DNA of 64,000 nucleotides, taken from contig VWZX01007382.1 of the NCBI GenBank assembly GCA_013399015.1, forward strand, positions 124,001-188,000, given 5' to 3'. The notes beneath the pieces are model-generated. The model saw only the letters and a list, made by a program, of their open reading frames with translations, was not told the origin of the DNA and did no database searches. Within the stretch, counting starts at the first letter, position 1, and each line of letters opens with the position of its first letter. Of this stretch, positions 1-13,745 are shown one piece after another. Source of the stretch: Galbula dea (taxonomy: Eukaryota; Chordata; Aves; Piciformes; Galbulidae). The translations under genes were made by a program, and so were the position numbers.

Positions 1-3000
1 AGAATGTATATGGCCTATGGTTTGGGACAAGGTAACAAGGAAGCCATGGGGTCTCGTGCATCTGGAGTAGAATACTAGCCATAATCTTTCCTTTCTCTGT
101 GATTAAGCAGTATTTGACTTTTAGCTTAGCTGACTTTGAAATGTCAAGAATATCATCAAGGCTTTGGACTGTTTCTAGAGTGCACAAATCCCAGGCACTC
201 AAAAAATGGAAAGTAATTTACATTCTTCCCCAGGGTTTTGCACAAAGAGGGTATTTCCAAAAACAATGCACATAGAATTAGAAAACCAGGCAAAACCCCC
301 TCCTTTTTATCCAAGCAGCCACTATTAAAACTGAAGACTGTGTGCACAGTGTGTCTTTAGTGCTGTTGCCTGAGAAGGGCATGTTTAAGAGCAACTTTAC
401 ACTCCCCGTGTAAGCCTTTGAAAAGAACACTTCATGAAGACAATTCTTCTTATACATCTATGTCTGTATTTCTTACTCTCCCACACTAGGAAATCAAAAG
501 CTATTTATTTAAAGTTCCATTTACTCCTGCTGGCTATTCCTTATTTCACCAGGGCTGGATGATATCCAGTAAGCGGTTCAAGACATTTGAGATGCAGAAA
601 ACATCCTGTCCAGAAAAGGCCCTGTGTGTTTGCCTGATTTGAAAAACCATTGACTACTGTTGACTCAGTATCACCAAGAACAGAAACCAATGCTGCATGC
701 TGCTAAAAGGCATTTAATCTTCCAGTTCAGCCTTGCAGTTTGTGCTCTAGGCTCCGCGGTTCATGATATTTTGAAGATAAAAACCACATTACTTTCACTA
801 ACATCCTCACTGTTTGAATTCATTCATTGGTTCTGATCCAATTTAAATGGCTTCTGCCTTCAAGTGATTTGTGCTTGAAACAATGTCATGTTTCATCTGA
901 AAACGTATAATCACAGCTTCCATGCTAGACCAAGAATTCATCTCCAACTCCAGTACTTTGTGGAAATCTTGACTCCAAATCTATTGCAGGAATTGAAATA
1001 TATAGGTGGGAATTATCAGAATAATATAGTTTCAAAGGATAGTGCTGTTAACTATTCAATTATTTTGGAAATCTTCTGTTTAGACTGTTAAGTAGTCTCA
1101 TAAGCAGATATAAACACATATTTCTAAAGAAGAGAAAATTTAAAAGCAGCAGATGAACAGGAAAATGAGACAGGACGACACAAGATCTCTCTGAGCTTGC
1201 AGAGGGTGAGGCAGGAGGTGGGACTGGAAAGGAGCCCCTGGGTGCCTTGTCACATTCAACAGTAGCTTAAAGAGCCAGAGGCACTTTCCAGTTCCTTAAA
1301 TTTGAAAATATTAAAGTTTAGGACTCAAACAGTCCAGCCTGGTTCTAGGCCTCTTTCTACTTCCCTAACTGGCAGTGTTCCAACAAGGCTAAGAGAGATG
1401 AGGTCACTGGCCATAAGTATAAATAAGGAGAAACAGAATCAGTACACAATCCATTTTTCCATTTGCACCTGTACTGAAATGCCAGTCCTCTTCAATGGAG
1501 CCAAAATTTTCACTTGTAAGGAACACCTCAAGCAAGTTTATCTTAGACTTAAGTTGTAGACACAACCAAAGGTGAAGTGCCACTCCAGTAACTGAATCAC
1601 AGGAAAAGATAATGCTGTAAAAGAGGATGGTTTTATTATAAGTTCTTGAGAAGTTAATTTTTAATCTCAAAAATGTGAAAGAATGTCACAATAAAATTTC
1701 TTTTATCTTTCTCTGTTTAGTTTTGAACAATTTGATCATCCTGCCTCCCAGCAACTTGCTTGTAATTAAATAAATGTTCCTGACCTCTTTAGATTGTTTT
1801 TTCCATCAAATTGGCCAAGTAAATTTACTGAATAGTTATAACATCCATATGGGAGTCAGTATTGTGTTATCCCATTGGGGAGCAGTATATAGCACCAGCA
1901 GATATTTAATACCATTTGTGAATCTAATAAATCCTACAGCCCCAGTTGGAGGTAGCCCAGTTCCACCAGTTCTGAGTTTTAATGAGACATATATGTTCAC
2001 TCAGGGGAAGAGGAGCAAGGGATATTTGGTGGGATGGACAAAGAAGCTGATGCCACACTTCCTCAAGGATGTTTGTGACTGAATTCCCCCAGACAATGAC
2101 TTCTACTCAGAAGGACCACAGAAAGAAATCTACATTGAAAAGCCTGCTAGATGTACTGCCTTGTCACTGAATGAAGAAAATCTTAGCAATACAACAGGAA
2201 AAGAATTGGGCTGAATATGAAAAGAGTAAGCTGTAGGCTGAAACTCTCCATCTTAATACACTCTGGAGGACAAGAATAGTGCTTTCTAATTAGGTTGCAT
2301 TTCACTTGACATATTTATGGCTGTCACCGCATGAGTAGACCAATATATGAGGCTGTTTATTAAATGGTCTCCAGAGAGAAACATCTAAACCTGCCAGCAA
2401 CCATGCCTCAAAGGTTTAACCCCTCTAACCTTTATGGTTCATTTAAAGTTCTTTCTCCACACGTGCCAAACACATCATTCTGCCAAGTGAACTGTAAGCC
2501 TAACTTAGGCAAATACCTGTTCTATTTAACATGCAATTGTATTACTTTTTATTTGAGGCTACCTTTTATCTGGTTTGCCCAGAAAAGTTGCCTAATTATA
2601 TAAAGACATGGTAACAGAAATGCTAAACCTAGCTATTGAGTTACAGAAATCACACGCAGCAAACAAAGGCTGCGTTCACGAGCAGAAGACCATTGTACAT
2701 TGAGGGATGAGTGATTGATGCAGCAATTAACACAAACAGGCATGCTGCACTACAGCATGGTCTTCTGACCTGTTCTGTGCTGCACAGATCCCTTGGCTGC
2801 AGGGTAAACTTACGTGGTTTGTTACAGAGGACCCTGCAGGCAGGTCCCACTTGGTACCTATCTGAAGCTGCACAATTGAGTTTTACCAGGATCTGAAAGG
2901 ACATGAGATTATCTATAATATCCTCTCTTTCTCTATAATGCTTATGCTAATAAACAACATTTTAAACAACACTTGTTGGAGTCTGAGTACCTTTCTTAGT

Positions 3001-5537
3001 AAGACCATAAGAAACCAGCACCTGCAAAGCAGCAGTTAAGAAAGCAGTATCCAAGTCTTTGCAGTTCTTTATGTAGAGGACTGAAGTCATTATTCCATTA
3101 GTTTCCCCCTCAAATAGTGCTTACTCAGACTGGAAAAGCTATATCTTGCTTGAAATGCTTCTTCCTTGTCAACTGGGAGAACCATCCAGTTTGAATTCTA
3201 CACTCCCAATTCTGGTGGCTTTTGTTTGCCTTGTTCCCTGCAATTCAGGTGGTTGAGATTGCAAATACAACCCTATTAATCTCTTTTTTATTGTTGTGGG
3301 GATTTTCTTTGTTGGTTTGTTTTTAATTTTAGTTTTCTTAAGGCTTAGTGTCACTTGGCTCTAAGAAAGAATTTTCAGGTCACAAACCTCTGTGTCACTG
3401 AACCCTTGTTCACCCAGCCCAATACCTTCCTGACAGACTGTTGCTTCTGCATGAATGTTCATCTTGGTCATTCAAAAGCCTCTTGGGCGCTGACTAGCTA
3501 CTAAGCAAATGAGACAGCTGTGTGTTTTACCCTCAGAGTGAACACTTTTAAGTCTGTTTCTTTTCCTGTTCTGGACTGAAATACACACACGTTAGATATT
3601 TCTGTCTGACACTAGTTAACAAGTACCACCAATCAGAGCTGCTAAACATTGGTTTGCTTTTATGCTATGGAGGGATTCAGTGATTTTGTTCCATGTAGGT
3701 GCTGTGCCTTCCTTTCAGATTGTTCCTTCATTTACTGCTGTGGTAGACCATCATCTTTTTTATCATTTACTTTCAGCCAGAGATTCCCCAAGGGAATCCC
3801 TCAGATATGTCTTCAGAGGTCTCCTTTATGTCTATAAAGCACAATGGAGCATGATGTACTGGTGCTGGCTTGGAATCAGCTGGATGGAGTACAGCTCTCT
3901 TCCTGATAGGGCTTGCTCAGCTAACTAGGTCTGCTGAGAAACCAGACATTAAATCCCAAGCAAATGGCACAGTGATGCTTCTACACTGTTTCCAATACCT
4001 AAACTGTGCACTGTGTTTTTTTCCCCCCCTAAGCTCCTATTCTTTTTTTGCTTGCATATCTAGTTTGAGCAATAGTATATGAAAACGTTTTGACTATTGT
4101 CACTGTGTTAATTATTCCCAAACCTGTCTTTCTAAATTTGACATCTCTTTCTCCAAACCGAAATTCTGGTTTTTTTCTTGGTTTGGATTGTGGGTTTTTA
4201 ATCTGTATATCTTCATGGACTATCCACAGTCAAAAACTTTTCCAAATTCGAATACACTCTTCCTCTCTTGCATGTCCTCATGGTAAACATCCTGACTTAT
4301 TTGACAAGAAAATCAAGAAAGACCATCAACTTTGTTTCCACTGCATATGTTTAAGCAAAGGGGAAATGAAAATGCTGTAACATTAACATAAATAATAAAC
4401 TCAAAAGATAGCTTTGTTCAGTGGTGACTCAAGAAAAAAAATAACTTACAATAGATGTATGCTATGTAGATAAGAAAAAGATCCTTAGGCTGTGGAAGAA
4501 AATTAGTGTAATCAAAATGTGCATGCTTAGAATCCATATATTATTAATATACTATTATTCATAGAGAGTAAATATTTTTTGCCTAAACAAGAAGTTTTAG
4601 CATTTCATTGCAAGAACTGGGCAAAAGCCAAATTGCTTATTGACAAGCTGTAATAACTGTGTACAAACAAGAGATGAAAGACATTAGCTTGCCATTCATG
4701 ATATATTCTGAAGACATATAATGAATCATTCTCAAGTAAGCCCTACACTGACTAAACCAAAAAGGGAAATCTAGCCTCAATTTCCATAAAATAATAATAA
4801 AAAAAAGTATATAGAACTTTTATTTTTGGCATTGGCTTAGTGCTTAACACTAGTTCTGGAGCTCTCAGAGATTAATGGTTGCTTCTCTGCAGCAAGGAGT
4901 AACTATAGCAGCACAATGATGATTTCAGGAAAGGGGAAGGACAGGAAAGAAAGTTCATTTGTTTTCTTTTGTAAAGTGAACAAAACAATAAAAAGTGGAT
5001 TAAACTTTGGATCTCAGTCTTTAAACATGTCTGTCTGTATGCAGTTTAGGAAATAACTTAGCAATTAAAGTTAAAACCCATGGATAGTTCTGGAAAAATT
5101 GTATGAGTGAAACAGATCCATGGGACACAGAAGCAAAGAGAGAAGAACCTGAGTGAACACAGGACAACCCCAAGGTCAAGCTGCCTGGTGGTGAGTTCCC
5201 CTGTACACAGGGGAAATGCTGGGTGAGGGGATAATGCTGCTGCTGCCTTCCTTTGGCAGTACAAAAAAAGTGACCAAAGAAAGGAAGTGGTCTTCGTATC
5301 AGTGGAGATGCACCATCTCATGCTATCTAAATCTTACCATGATAGCCACATTCCATAGACAGTAATTTCCCTTTATTTTTTGTTGTCAAAAATCAGGTTG
5401 GAGCTATCAGATGTCCCTTAGGTTGATACTGGAGGACCTTTAGTAACTTTGCCAAATAATTTACTTCTACTTTTTAAAGGAGATAGAACATAGGGATTTG
5501 GTCATGCTGTTGCACATATAAGGCTGGTATGACTGTG

Positions 5538-5600
5538 TACATACATACACATATGTATAAGTTTGTACTTACATACATACACACAAAAACACACACACAG
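5538..5600. repeat. TACA/CA microsatellite
   Basis: Two short runs of (TACA)n flank an interrupted 'catatgtataagtttgtac' core and pass into (CA)n. This is an ordinary compound dinucleotide/tetranucleotide repeat. Its reverse strand gives a Val/Cys-rich spurious reading frame. Confidence 0.85.
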
Positions 5601-6804
5601 ACTTCTCTGTATTTTGATAATGCTTTGGCTTCTCTAGTAAGGATGAGGCAGAAACATCTGGGCAGATTAAAGATAGCATCTGAATCAATTCTAGCCTTCC
5701 AGTTCTCCATTTTGCTAATTATGATCTTCTAAATTGCATATTTGAGGTGAATTGCCTTAAAAGTGTTTACTGGTGGCTGATGAAAAAATAAAAGGGCAAT
5801 GTTCCATTAAAGCTATTATCTCATTTCTTAGGGGTTTTTTTTTTGTAAAATGTTTCGTTATAACTGAGAAGCAATTGTCTAGACAGGTTATAGTAATTAT
5901 GTTGCTTGTCATTAACCATGCAATATGGAATTATGTTTATGAATGAAGTGCAGTCCTGTAAATAACAGACACAGCTCATGAATACTCTATACTTAGTTGG
6001 GGTTTTGGTTTCAGATGTACCTCAGCTGACAGTGAAAGATAGACAACTTTATCATAGATGAAATCCCCCTGAAGTAACGCACCATAAATATCTTACTCTT
6101 TCATGTGTTTAAGGGAATTGTAAATAGTTTACTGAAATTGATCTAAAGAATATGCATGTTCAAAAAACCCAATATGCTTTCAAAGCTATGTCATTGATTC
6201 TCATCATGGTCTTGGACTCCAAATAATTTTCACTGCATGCTCTAAAGCATTTCCAGTCAGACTACTGTTGTAAAAATGCCAAGAATTTATTCAGAAACTC
6301 ATTTGCTGTTTTGCTTGTTGTTTTAGGTAGACTAGGACATAAACACTTGCATGTCCTGGTAAAGAGAAAATTGGAAAAGCTAGCACCAGCTGCTTCCTCT
6401 GGGACCTTCTCTTTCCTGCCACCAGAGGCTCATATAGCCCCTGGAAGTGACCAGATTACATGGGCCTCCTCTTACAAACACAATGAGCCCTCTTCCTCCC
6501 CCTGTTCCTGCAGGATAATATTCCTGCATTATCCTCTGCTCTCTGGCACAAGTGAACATCTGCTCCTTTTCTGCAAGCGATTTTTCCGAGAAAATTAGAG
6601 CAACCTTTCTTGCGCAGATCTAGCAGCCAAAGGGCTGGAGGGGGCAGCTCAAATGTGACAGGGAAACATCCCCTGATGAAAAGAAGTGCCTACAGGCACT
6701 GTATTTAAAGCTGCCTTTCAGCTGACTGAGTTATCAGATTGTGTTTGATAGCAACAGTGATATTTGTGGTAGACAGGAGGTTTCTGAGCAGATACTGTTG
6801 TAGC

Positions 6805-6856
6805 AGAACAATTTGCATGTGGGATTTTGTGAATGAATACAAAATGCAAATTCAAT
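6805..6856. promoter_or_regulatory. Inverted octamer (POU-type) motif pair
   Basis: A perfect ATTTGCAT lies at 6,811-6,818 and its perfect reverse complement ATGCAAAT at 6,844-6,851, 25 bp apart, followed by the homeodomain-like core CAATTATT. The flanks extend the symmetry (AATTTGCAT with ATTTTGT on the left, ACAAAATGCAAATTC on the right). Octamers are bound by POU factors. That the patch is an enhancer is inference from motif density only. Confidence 0.25.
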
Positions 6857-8001
6857 TATTCACCAACTAGAAGACTGGATCAAGACTAAAAGCCATCACT
6901 ATTAAGCATACTGTCTCCCAGGCTGTCTTTAAACATATTCCAGCAAAAGGCTCAGGAGACACCTGTGCAATGTGACTTCTCTGCCACGTTAACCACCTCA
7001 TATTTCATTAATGACTTTTCCAGCTCTAGTCTCTTTGTCTTCTCTTCCTATTTCTTAATATTTATTCCATTTCTCCACTATTATTTACCTTTATCACAGC
7101 TTTACTCCTTTAGGAAGAATGGGTCACTATGAGGTTCTTAACAAACAGGATGATCTGGCATTTTGTTTAATATTAATATGGTTACTTCTATGAACTCTTC
7201 TTCATGGGATTTCTATGGTGCCAAAGATGTCCTGCCAGCCAAATGCTCTACTTGTAACACAGACCAAGATGCATTACAAATAAGCCAAAATAATCCATTT
7301 ATTAAGAATTAATAATGAAATATTTGACAGCACAAAATTAAAGTTGCCTGAATAGTATTTTGTACCCTTTTAGAAATGTAAACTCAAACTTTCAGAAAAT
7401 CAAGAATTAAATGTAAAGTCCCAAATCTGATAACTTATCCAGACTCCTGCTTCAGCATAAGAGGAACATGTGGAATACCAGAAAAATACAAACGTCCTAA
7501 TTCTTTATATAGTGATACCCATAGATTATACTAGCTCTCTTCAAACAACATCATCATCATGTTGTTTGGTTCAATAAATACTCTTCGTTCCAAGTCAAAT
7601 TGTAATTGAACTGTTCTTTATATCATCTTCACTAGGTAAATACCAGTAAGTTTTGCTCTTTGTTGAGTACAAACTTGATTTCACCTGTTGAACTGCATAT
7701 TGGTCCAGTTGAGCACCAGCTTGCAATGACTAGCCAACTGGACTTGAAGTTTCCCTCAAAGCCATAGGCAGCCATAGGAGATCCTGGCAAGCTTACATTA
7801 TCTCTCTCTGTAATTACAGCTTTTTAGTTCAGTGGGATGTGATTAGCTCAAGCTGTAACTCATTTAGTGTACTATAATTACAGTACACTCAGCCTCACAG
7901 TTGGTTTTGACCCAGAAAGGGTGCATTTCTGGGGTTATTTTTAACATTCTCTTGGCAGTGCTCATAGTTATTACCAAGCCTAACAACAAAAACATCTGAA
8001 A

Positions 8002-8107
8002 TTTGACAGGCACTTGACAGCCTCGTTAGTGGCTGCCAGTGTCAAACATGTCTAGATATTCCTGAGTATTCTGCACATGGGTCTCATTTGTGTGCTTTTA
8101 CCTGTCA
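8002..8107. promoter_or_regulatory. Cluster of TGACAG (TALE homeodomain-like) motifs
   Basis: TGACAG occurs at 8,004-8,009 and 8,015-8,020 and as its complement CTGTCA at 8,102-8,107. In addition TTTGACA at 8,002-8,008 is mirrored by TGTCAAA at 8,040-8,046. TGACAG is the known core of MEIS/PREP/TGIF binding sites. Three copies in 105 bp plus a symmetrical pair may mark an enhancer, but hexamers recur by chance and nothing else supports this. Confidence 0.2.
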
Positions 8108-9419
8108 TTTCAAGGCTGTCTCTTCTAGCAACAAACACTCAGTGAAATGTATCTCAGATAAGTGGTCTGATGGACCAAAGTGACTGCAAAGGGGTTTGCT
8201 TCAAAAAATAAAAAAAAAAAAGAAAGAAATTGGTTTATTTATTAACTCTGAGATTGTTCATTTCTTAATTTCTGATTAGAATTATCAAAAAGATAAACCT
8301 GCAATAACTGCTGAAGTTATAAAGGGCAGTAAAAAATACAATCAGTGCAGAGTGAAAATGTTTCACTTTATGATGGAGAATTATATCTTAGTGTAATTAG
8401 GGCAACATATGTTTAATGACTGGCTTAAAAAAAAATAAATGCAGCTTTCACTAAAAATCTTTTATGAAAATTTGCCATTATAAATGTGTATAAAATAAAA
8501 GCAACAGCAAAGCTACCCTCGATGGACTGTCCTCCATTTTTTGGCTTTTTTTTAACAGTTTATTTGAATTAATGTTAGTAGGTATTTTTGCATCAGTTTC
8601 ACCACCACTTGCACTATGGTGGTGGCTTGGTGACATAAAAACTTGCCTGCCTTTCAAGAATAATCTTCCTTTCTTTTTCTGTGCTAAAAAGAGTCTTCCT
8701 GAAAATCTCTTTCCTTTGTGTTGCTTTTACCAGGTATTTCTGGACATAAGAATGCTGATAAGCTACTTCTGCAGGACCAGAATTGCTTTTCAACTAATAG
8801 GAAGGAAGAATTGGTTACATAAACTACAGAGGAAAACCAAAACTAAATTGGATATTTCTTTGATCAGTAGGGAAGGAGTATTCTGCATTCAGAATAGTCT
8901 GAAGGATTGGGCAATCTTTTTACATCACACATAACTAAGCACAATGGCCTGCAATACTGTGAAAGCTTGGTATAACTTTCTCTTGGTATTTTATAACCTT
9001 AGGTAGCAGAATGTGATGCAGAAAAGCAATGCTGGTATAGATGAAACTGAGAACAGCCCGTAGCTTAATGTATAATAGATAGATTATACTATCATTGCAG
9101 AAAACAAATTTTTCAACTTCGATGACATCAAAAATATCCTTATCTGCAAGAAGTGGTGCTGATAATCACCTTTCTTAAGGATTGCTCTGGTATAACAGGA
9201 TGTTCCTATCAGGCAGGAGTAGTGGAAGAGGTTGGAAGTATGCCTGCTTGCAAGAAGTAGCTGCCACTGCTGTAACAGGCAGATTTTTCTCAACAGTGAG
9301 TTAACTTCACTCTTTTGTGTGCAAGGCTGAGCTCACTGAACTGCTCTGAAGTTCCCCTGTAACTTATACCTTGCTGACGTGGTCTTTTAGTCCAAAGGCC
9401 TCCAGGGCATCCCCAGCTA

Positions 9420-9487
9420 AAGCATTAGTTGGACTAGATGATCTTGAGGGTCCTTTCCAACCATAATGATTCTGTGATTCTGTGATT
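9420..9487 (+). mobile_element. CR1 LINE 3' end fragment
   Basis: The stretch carries the diagnostic avian CR1 3' end: 'agttggactagatgatctt', then 'ggtcctttccaacc', then the tail GATTCTGTGATTCTGTGAT. Only the 3' untranslated end is clear; weaker similarity may extend upstream. CR1 copies are usually 5'-truncated because reverse transcription starts at the 3' end and stops early. The orientation is plus. Confidence 0.9.
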
Positions 9488-12400
9488 AAGAAACGTCCTC
9501 CCCACTGGATGATGATATCCTAGCACATTAGCAGAGCACAGCCTGTGGCAGGTGATATCTCTGTGAATGATAGATTACAAAGCCAAGCTGTACACTTTTT
9601 TGCATGGAGAAATTGAAAGAAAACTATCAGTCAGGCCTGCTGAGGGAATCTGAAAGAGGTGAAACCCAAGGACCTTTAGGAACTCCTTTTCTTTAGGCTT
9701 TGCATGCCTGTGTGTGTTGTACAGCCTCCACAGCTAACGAACAGAAATCATGCTGGTTAAAAGCAACAGGAAACTAATGTAATCCTTCTAAAGTGACATC
9801 ATTATAGATGGCAACTGTGGGAAAGGGATTAATTTACCATTCATGAGAAATACAGTGGCTACTTTTTACACATAATGATGCTATTCTTACACATCCCAAA
9901 GGGTTGCGCAATTCTAACAAAAGCTTCTGCTGCTCTAGCCCAGGGAGGCTGCATTTTGAGAAAGTTTTCCCAAGGTCTCTTGTGGTGTAATGTGCATATT
10001 ATTAAAAGCCCAAGCCTGCCGTTCTTTGCCATACTGAGAAATGTTGTGAGCAGGCAGTAGAAAGGAAAACTTGGTAATGGAACCCTTGTAACTTGACAGA
10101 CTTGACTCAAAGTAAAAACATATCAGCCCTTTCTTTTTGTCCTCTCTGCATACTGGGTGTCTTTCATTTTTCCCCTGTCACTTTTCTAAGCCATTATTTC
10201 ACAAATTCAGCTTCTACAACCAGGATAAATTTCTGATTATAGAAGCAGTTACTTCTTTGTGAAAATGAAGCTGTTCAGTCCAGCTGATTTTATTACCAAG
10301 GAGGCAGCTAAAATAAATAAATAATTGTACAGAGAAGGAGTGTCTCCTTCCAAGCAGAAGGTAGAGTGTATGTCACAAGCTAGTTATTAAAACAACAATG
10401 TGCATTAATACATCCAGATTCACACAGTAGTTGACGTTTTCATGATGATGGTGGCGTTTCAATGGCTTTATTAAAACTTTTTTTTTTGTAGTGGTATTTT
10501 GGTAAACTGTTGCAGCTACTAAATTAAAAATCTTTTGTACTAGAATTCCAAAGATGAAGGAAACTTATTAAAACATCTTATACCTTTGTACGGTGGTGCG
10601 CTAAAGTCAGCTGAAGTTTTGCTAGAGTGAGGTCAGCTTCTCAGATGTTCAGGACATTTCTACAGAAGTGGTTTCTGCAATTCAGCTGCTGGGGTAACAG
10701 AGTAAACACATGCAACTTGACTTGAGTCTCTGTTTTGGACAAGTTGTCCAGAGTAAATAGCCCTTCTTCTCTAGTAGTGTTCACATACCTATCTATCAGA
10801 ACACTGACAGCAAAGAAGATAAGAGTGAAAAAAGAGACTTCAGTCTGCCTGGTAACGCTGGAGCAGCATGCAGCAAAGATGAAGATTTCCAGGGCAAGGA
10901 AACCAGAGAACAAGAAGCAATATGAACCTGCAGCCCAGTGAAAAGAGGACTTGATTTGATTGGGAACAAGGGTAGGAACTAATTTCCTACCTTGTCTTTC
11001 TCTCCTCAGCAGGCTATGTGTAGGCACTTCCTTGTCCCCATAGTGCTGAATTCCCTTCTATGCTGTGCCTTTTTAAAAGGCAAAGTGGGGAACAAGGGCA
11101 CCAAAAATTCAGGCTGGGTGCATAACAGAAAAGGGAGTCTTTGGCATTAGGAGAGAGACAGGATTCAGGAACACTTCCTGCAGTATTCTTGCTTTGCAGC
11201 TATATTTTTTTCAGCCCATCCTATCCACACACAGGCTTGTTTTCATCCCATTTCTGACTCACCACACAGAGAGAACAGGTTCCTAACTTTCTTAAATTCT
11301 GGGTATGGATTTGGAGATCTGGCTCTGGCAATAAAGTTTTGTTGATCCAAATCAATAAGAAGAAATACTTCGAAACCAAAATGCTGCTTAGTTACTGGGG
11401 TATCAGGAGCAATTTCCATGCTCTCTGGTCATCTGCCATATGTAACACTGCATTAAGGCCCTCTTAACACATAGTAATTACCACCAATAATTTTTGCCTG
11501 CTTGAGAACAGAGAATCATCTTAGACCACCCCAGTCTCTTCTGTTTCCCACATTTCTTTTTCTTTGTGTGAATATATATAATGCATTTATGAGGGAGGCA
11601 AGAGCCTAGCTCATCTGGTCTAATGCTTGCTCCTTTTTCATTGTCACTCTTCTAGAATACATTCCAGCTCCTCACTCTGCTTGAACTGACTGGAGTAATG
11701 AGCAGTCTTATTCAACATCTTGGCTGTTCTCTGCCTTGTGTTTTGCTTCTTAACAAGCTGAAAGAGTCAAATTATTAGCATGAACTTGCTCCAGTAGCTG
11801 GTCTGACTGTCCAAACTTTCAAGCCCTGCTACTTCACTCTTGCCAATTACGGACATTTTTCTAATGTGCTTTTACTTGACAGAATCAGTGTCCCACTGCC
11901 TGACAGTTTTTCACACAGTTTCTGAGAACATTTCCGTCTCCAGTAGTTGTGACCCAAATGTGTACCCTTCTCTTTAGGAGGTTTCAAACATCTTCATTAC
12001 AACACTCTGATCATTATCTGGCTTTCTTCACTGTGTAATATAGTCAATCGATTTCCTCATCACACAGAGGAGAGAGCACGAGTTGAGGGACTTGCTTCTC
12101 TTGCTGTGCTTTAGGGAAGGGCAGGTTCCTGTGGCACAGTTCAGACACAGGTTTGCTGACTACAAGGCTCAAAAAATTAACTATATCACGGTGAGAGAAT
12201 GGGATGTGATAACTTGCCCCCCAAATTAAGGGTCACAAATGCAATGCAATGAAAAGTATGAAAAGTACAGCTGCTTTGGTTAGACTTCAATTTGAGGTGT
12301 CTTCTAATTTGACTTTCCATATTTAAATCCTTGGTCTGTCTATGGAAACACCAAAGATTTAGCAACAGTTAAATGTTTCCATGTAGACCATAATTAAGTC

Positions 12401-12897
12401 TTTTATTGATTTTCTGTGCTTGTGTTATACTGCCTTGTGCATCTCAATTTTAGTTATGTGTTTATAAGTGAATAAACACACATGACATTCCTTTTTACCT
12501 GTGTCAGCAGACTAGCAGCTATCCATCATTGTGACATTTGTGTATTAGTCTGGTTATTACCCACCCATACTTGTACTGTATTGAGGTGTCCTTCTGAGAG
12601 ATGTGGCTTGTCTTTCCTGACTACTCCTTGCAGAAAAATCACTGCTAATTTAGAAATAATTGTTCTTTTCAGGCATGCAATCCTCTTTTCCCTACTCCTT
12701 GGAAACCAATACAGGTATATGTTATATTTGCATGCGTAGATTTGAAAAGAGGCCAAAAGTACCCTCTCTATTTAGAGAACTGCATAACATCATCCAGTGG
12801 ATTCTGATGATTTAATCTGGTTTCAGTAGTGTTAAGTCCACAATAGATGCTGTAGTTTATGCAAAACGTTTAGTGCCAAGTGAAAAGAAAAGATAAT

Positions 12898-12966
12898 AAT
12901 AAACCCCAAACATATAAAAAAAAACCCCAAAACAAACCAAACACAAGAAACCCCAAACAAACCAAG
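12898..12966. repeat. A/C-rich low-complexity run
   Basis: Repeated AAACCCC and AAACAAACC words (CCCCAAA, CCAAAC). The same kind of run appears in the opposite orientation (TTTGGTTTG) inside the putative intron further right. It is low-complexity sequence with no coding content. Confidence 0.7.
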
Positions 12967-13686
12967 AGGAAGGCATTTTCATATAGTTCTACAATGTGAA
13001 ATAAGATTTTGGTTACAGATGGGGAACTAGACAGGGCAGGACTAGGAATATTAAACACACAACATTCTCTGTTTGACAAACTTGGTCTCTGGATTCTATT
13101 CAAGGAGAAAATATTAGAAGAAGATGGTGCTGCTTAAGCAGAAAAAACCTGCATATATCATTTGTTAAAGCCTAGAAAGGTCATTTAGGGATCTGCTGAG
13201 AACACTACGTTGCTCTTTACTAAACTGGATAATGCACAGAAATTCTAGTCCCATCAGTACCGGACATCCAGAGATTAATATAGGATTGCAGTATTATAAT
13301 CGTCTTTATAAAGCCTCCAAAGATAAAGGAGCTTCAGAGTCATTAATAAATGAGACCATACGGTATTCGTCTGCAACAAGCTTTGTAAAGATGAAATGCA
13401 GAAGCAGAAGTGAAAAGGACTCATTCAAGTTCCTGCTTGCATTCAAAGGTGTTCGGTTTTGGTTTCTTGCAGGGGCCTTTTATCAGCAGCAAACAAAACA
13501 CAATGGTTGCAGGAAAAGGTACTGTACTCTGATATCTTTTCACAGCAGGAATGCAACTGCTTCTGAAACCTCTTGATCTTGGGCTGTACGGAGAGCTCTG
13601 TCCATCTCTATTCCTCTCAGTGCCAGGCAATGCCAAGCACCTTGAGTGCTAAAGCACACATCTTTGGCCAAGGAGCTGGGCCTGAC

Positions 13687-13745
13687 GCAAAGAGCAAAGT
13701 GTGGGCAGCACTTTGGCTGATACAAAGAGCAAAGTGTGGGCAGCA
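13687..13745. repeat. Two-copy tandem duplication, about 35-bp unit
   Basis: A 23-base block beginning CAAAGAGCAAAGTG and ending GGGCAGCA is present twice (ending at 13,710 and 13,745), separated by CTTTGGCTGATA. An offset of 35 bp between copies indicates a recent small tandem duplication. No function is evident. Confidence 0.85.

Larger units (their letters stand above)
1..9419. other. Non-coding flank, no gene recognised
   Basis: No exon of a known family and no complete transposable element is recognisable here. The open frames present are short (up to about 120 codons), lack family motifs, and are rich in Phe, Leu, Ser and Cys as expected from AT-rich non-coding DNA. Items of note inside are a TACA/CA microsatellite near 5.54 kb and two motif-dense patches at 6.8 and 8.0 kb, listed separately. 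The stretch could be intergenic or part of an intron of a gene whose exons lie outside the window. Confidence 0.6.

Noticed and set aside
6635..6650. A second CTCF-like word (GGAGGGGGCAG)
   Set aside because: It fits only about 11 of 14 core positions, including a mismatch at the first C, so it is not better than background.
8572..8934. 120-codon plus-strand open frame
   Set aside because: Composition is typical of AT-rich non-coding DNA (Phe, Leu, Ile, Lys) with no motif.
10641..11027. 128-codon minus-strand frame with two hydrophobic stretches
   Set aside because: No recognised motif, no splice or promoter signals, and the length is within chance for this amount of sequence.
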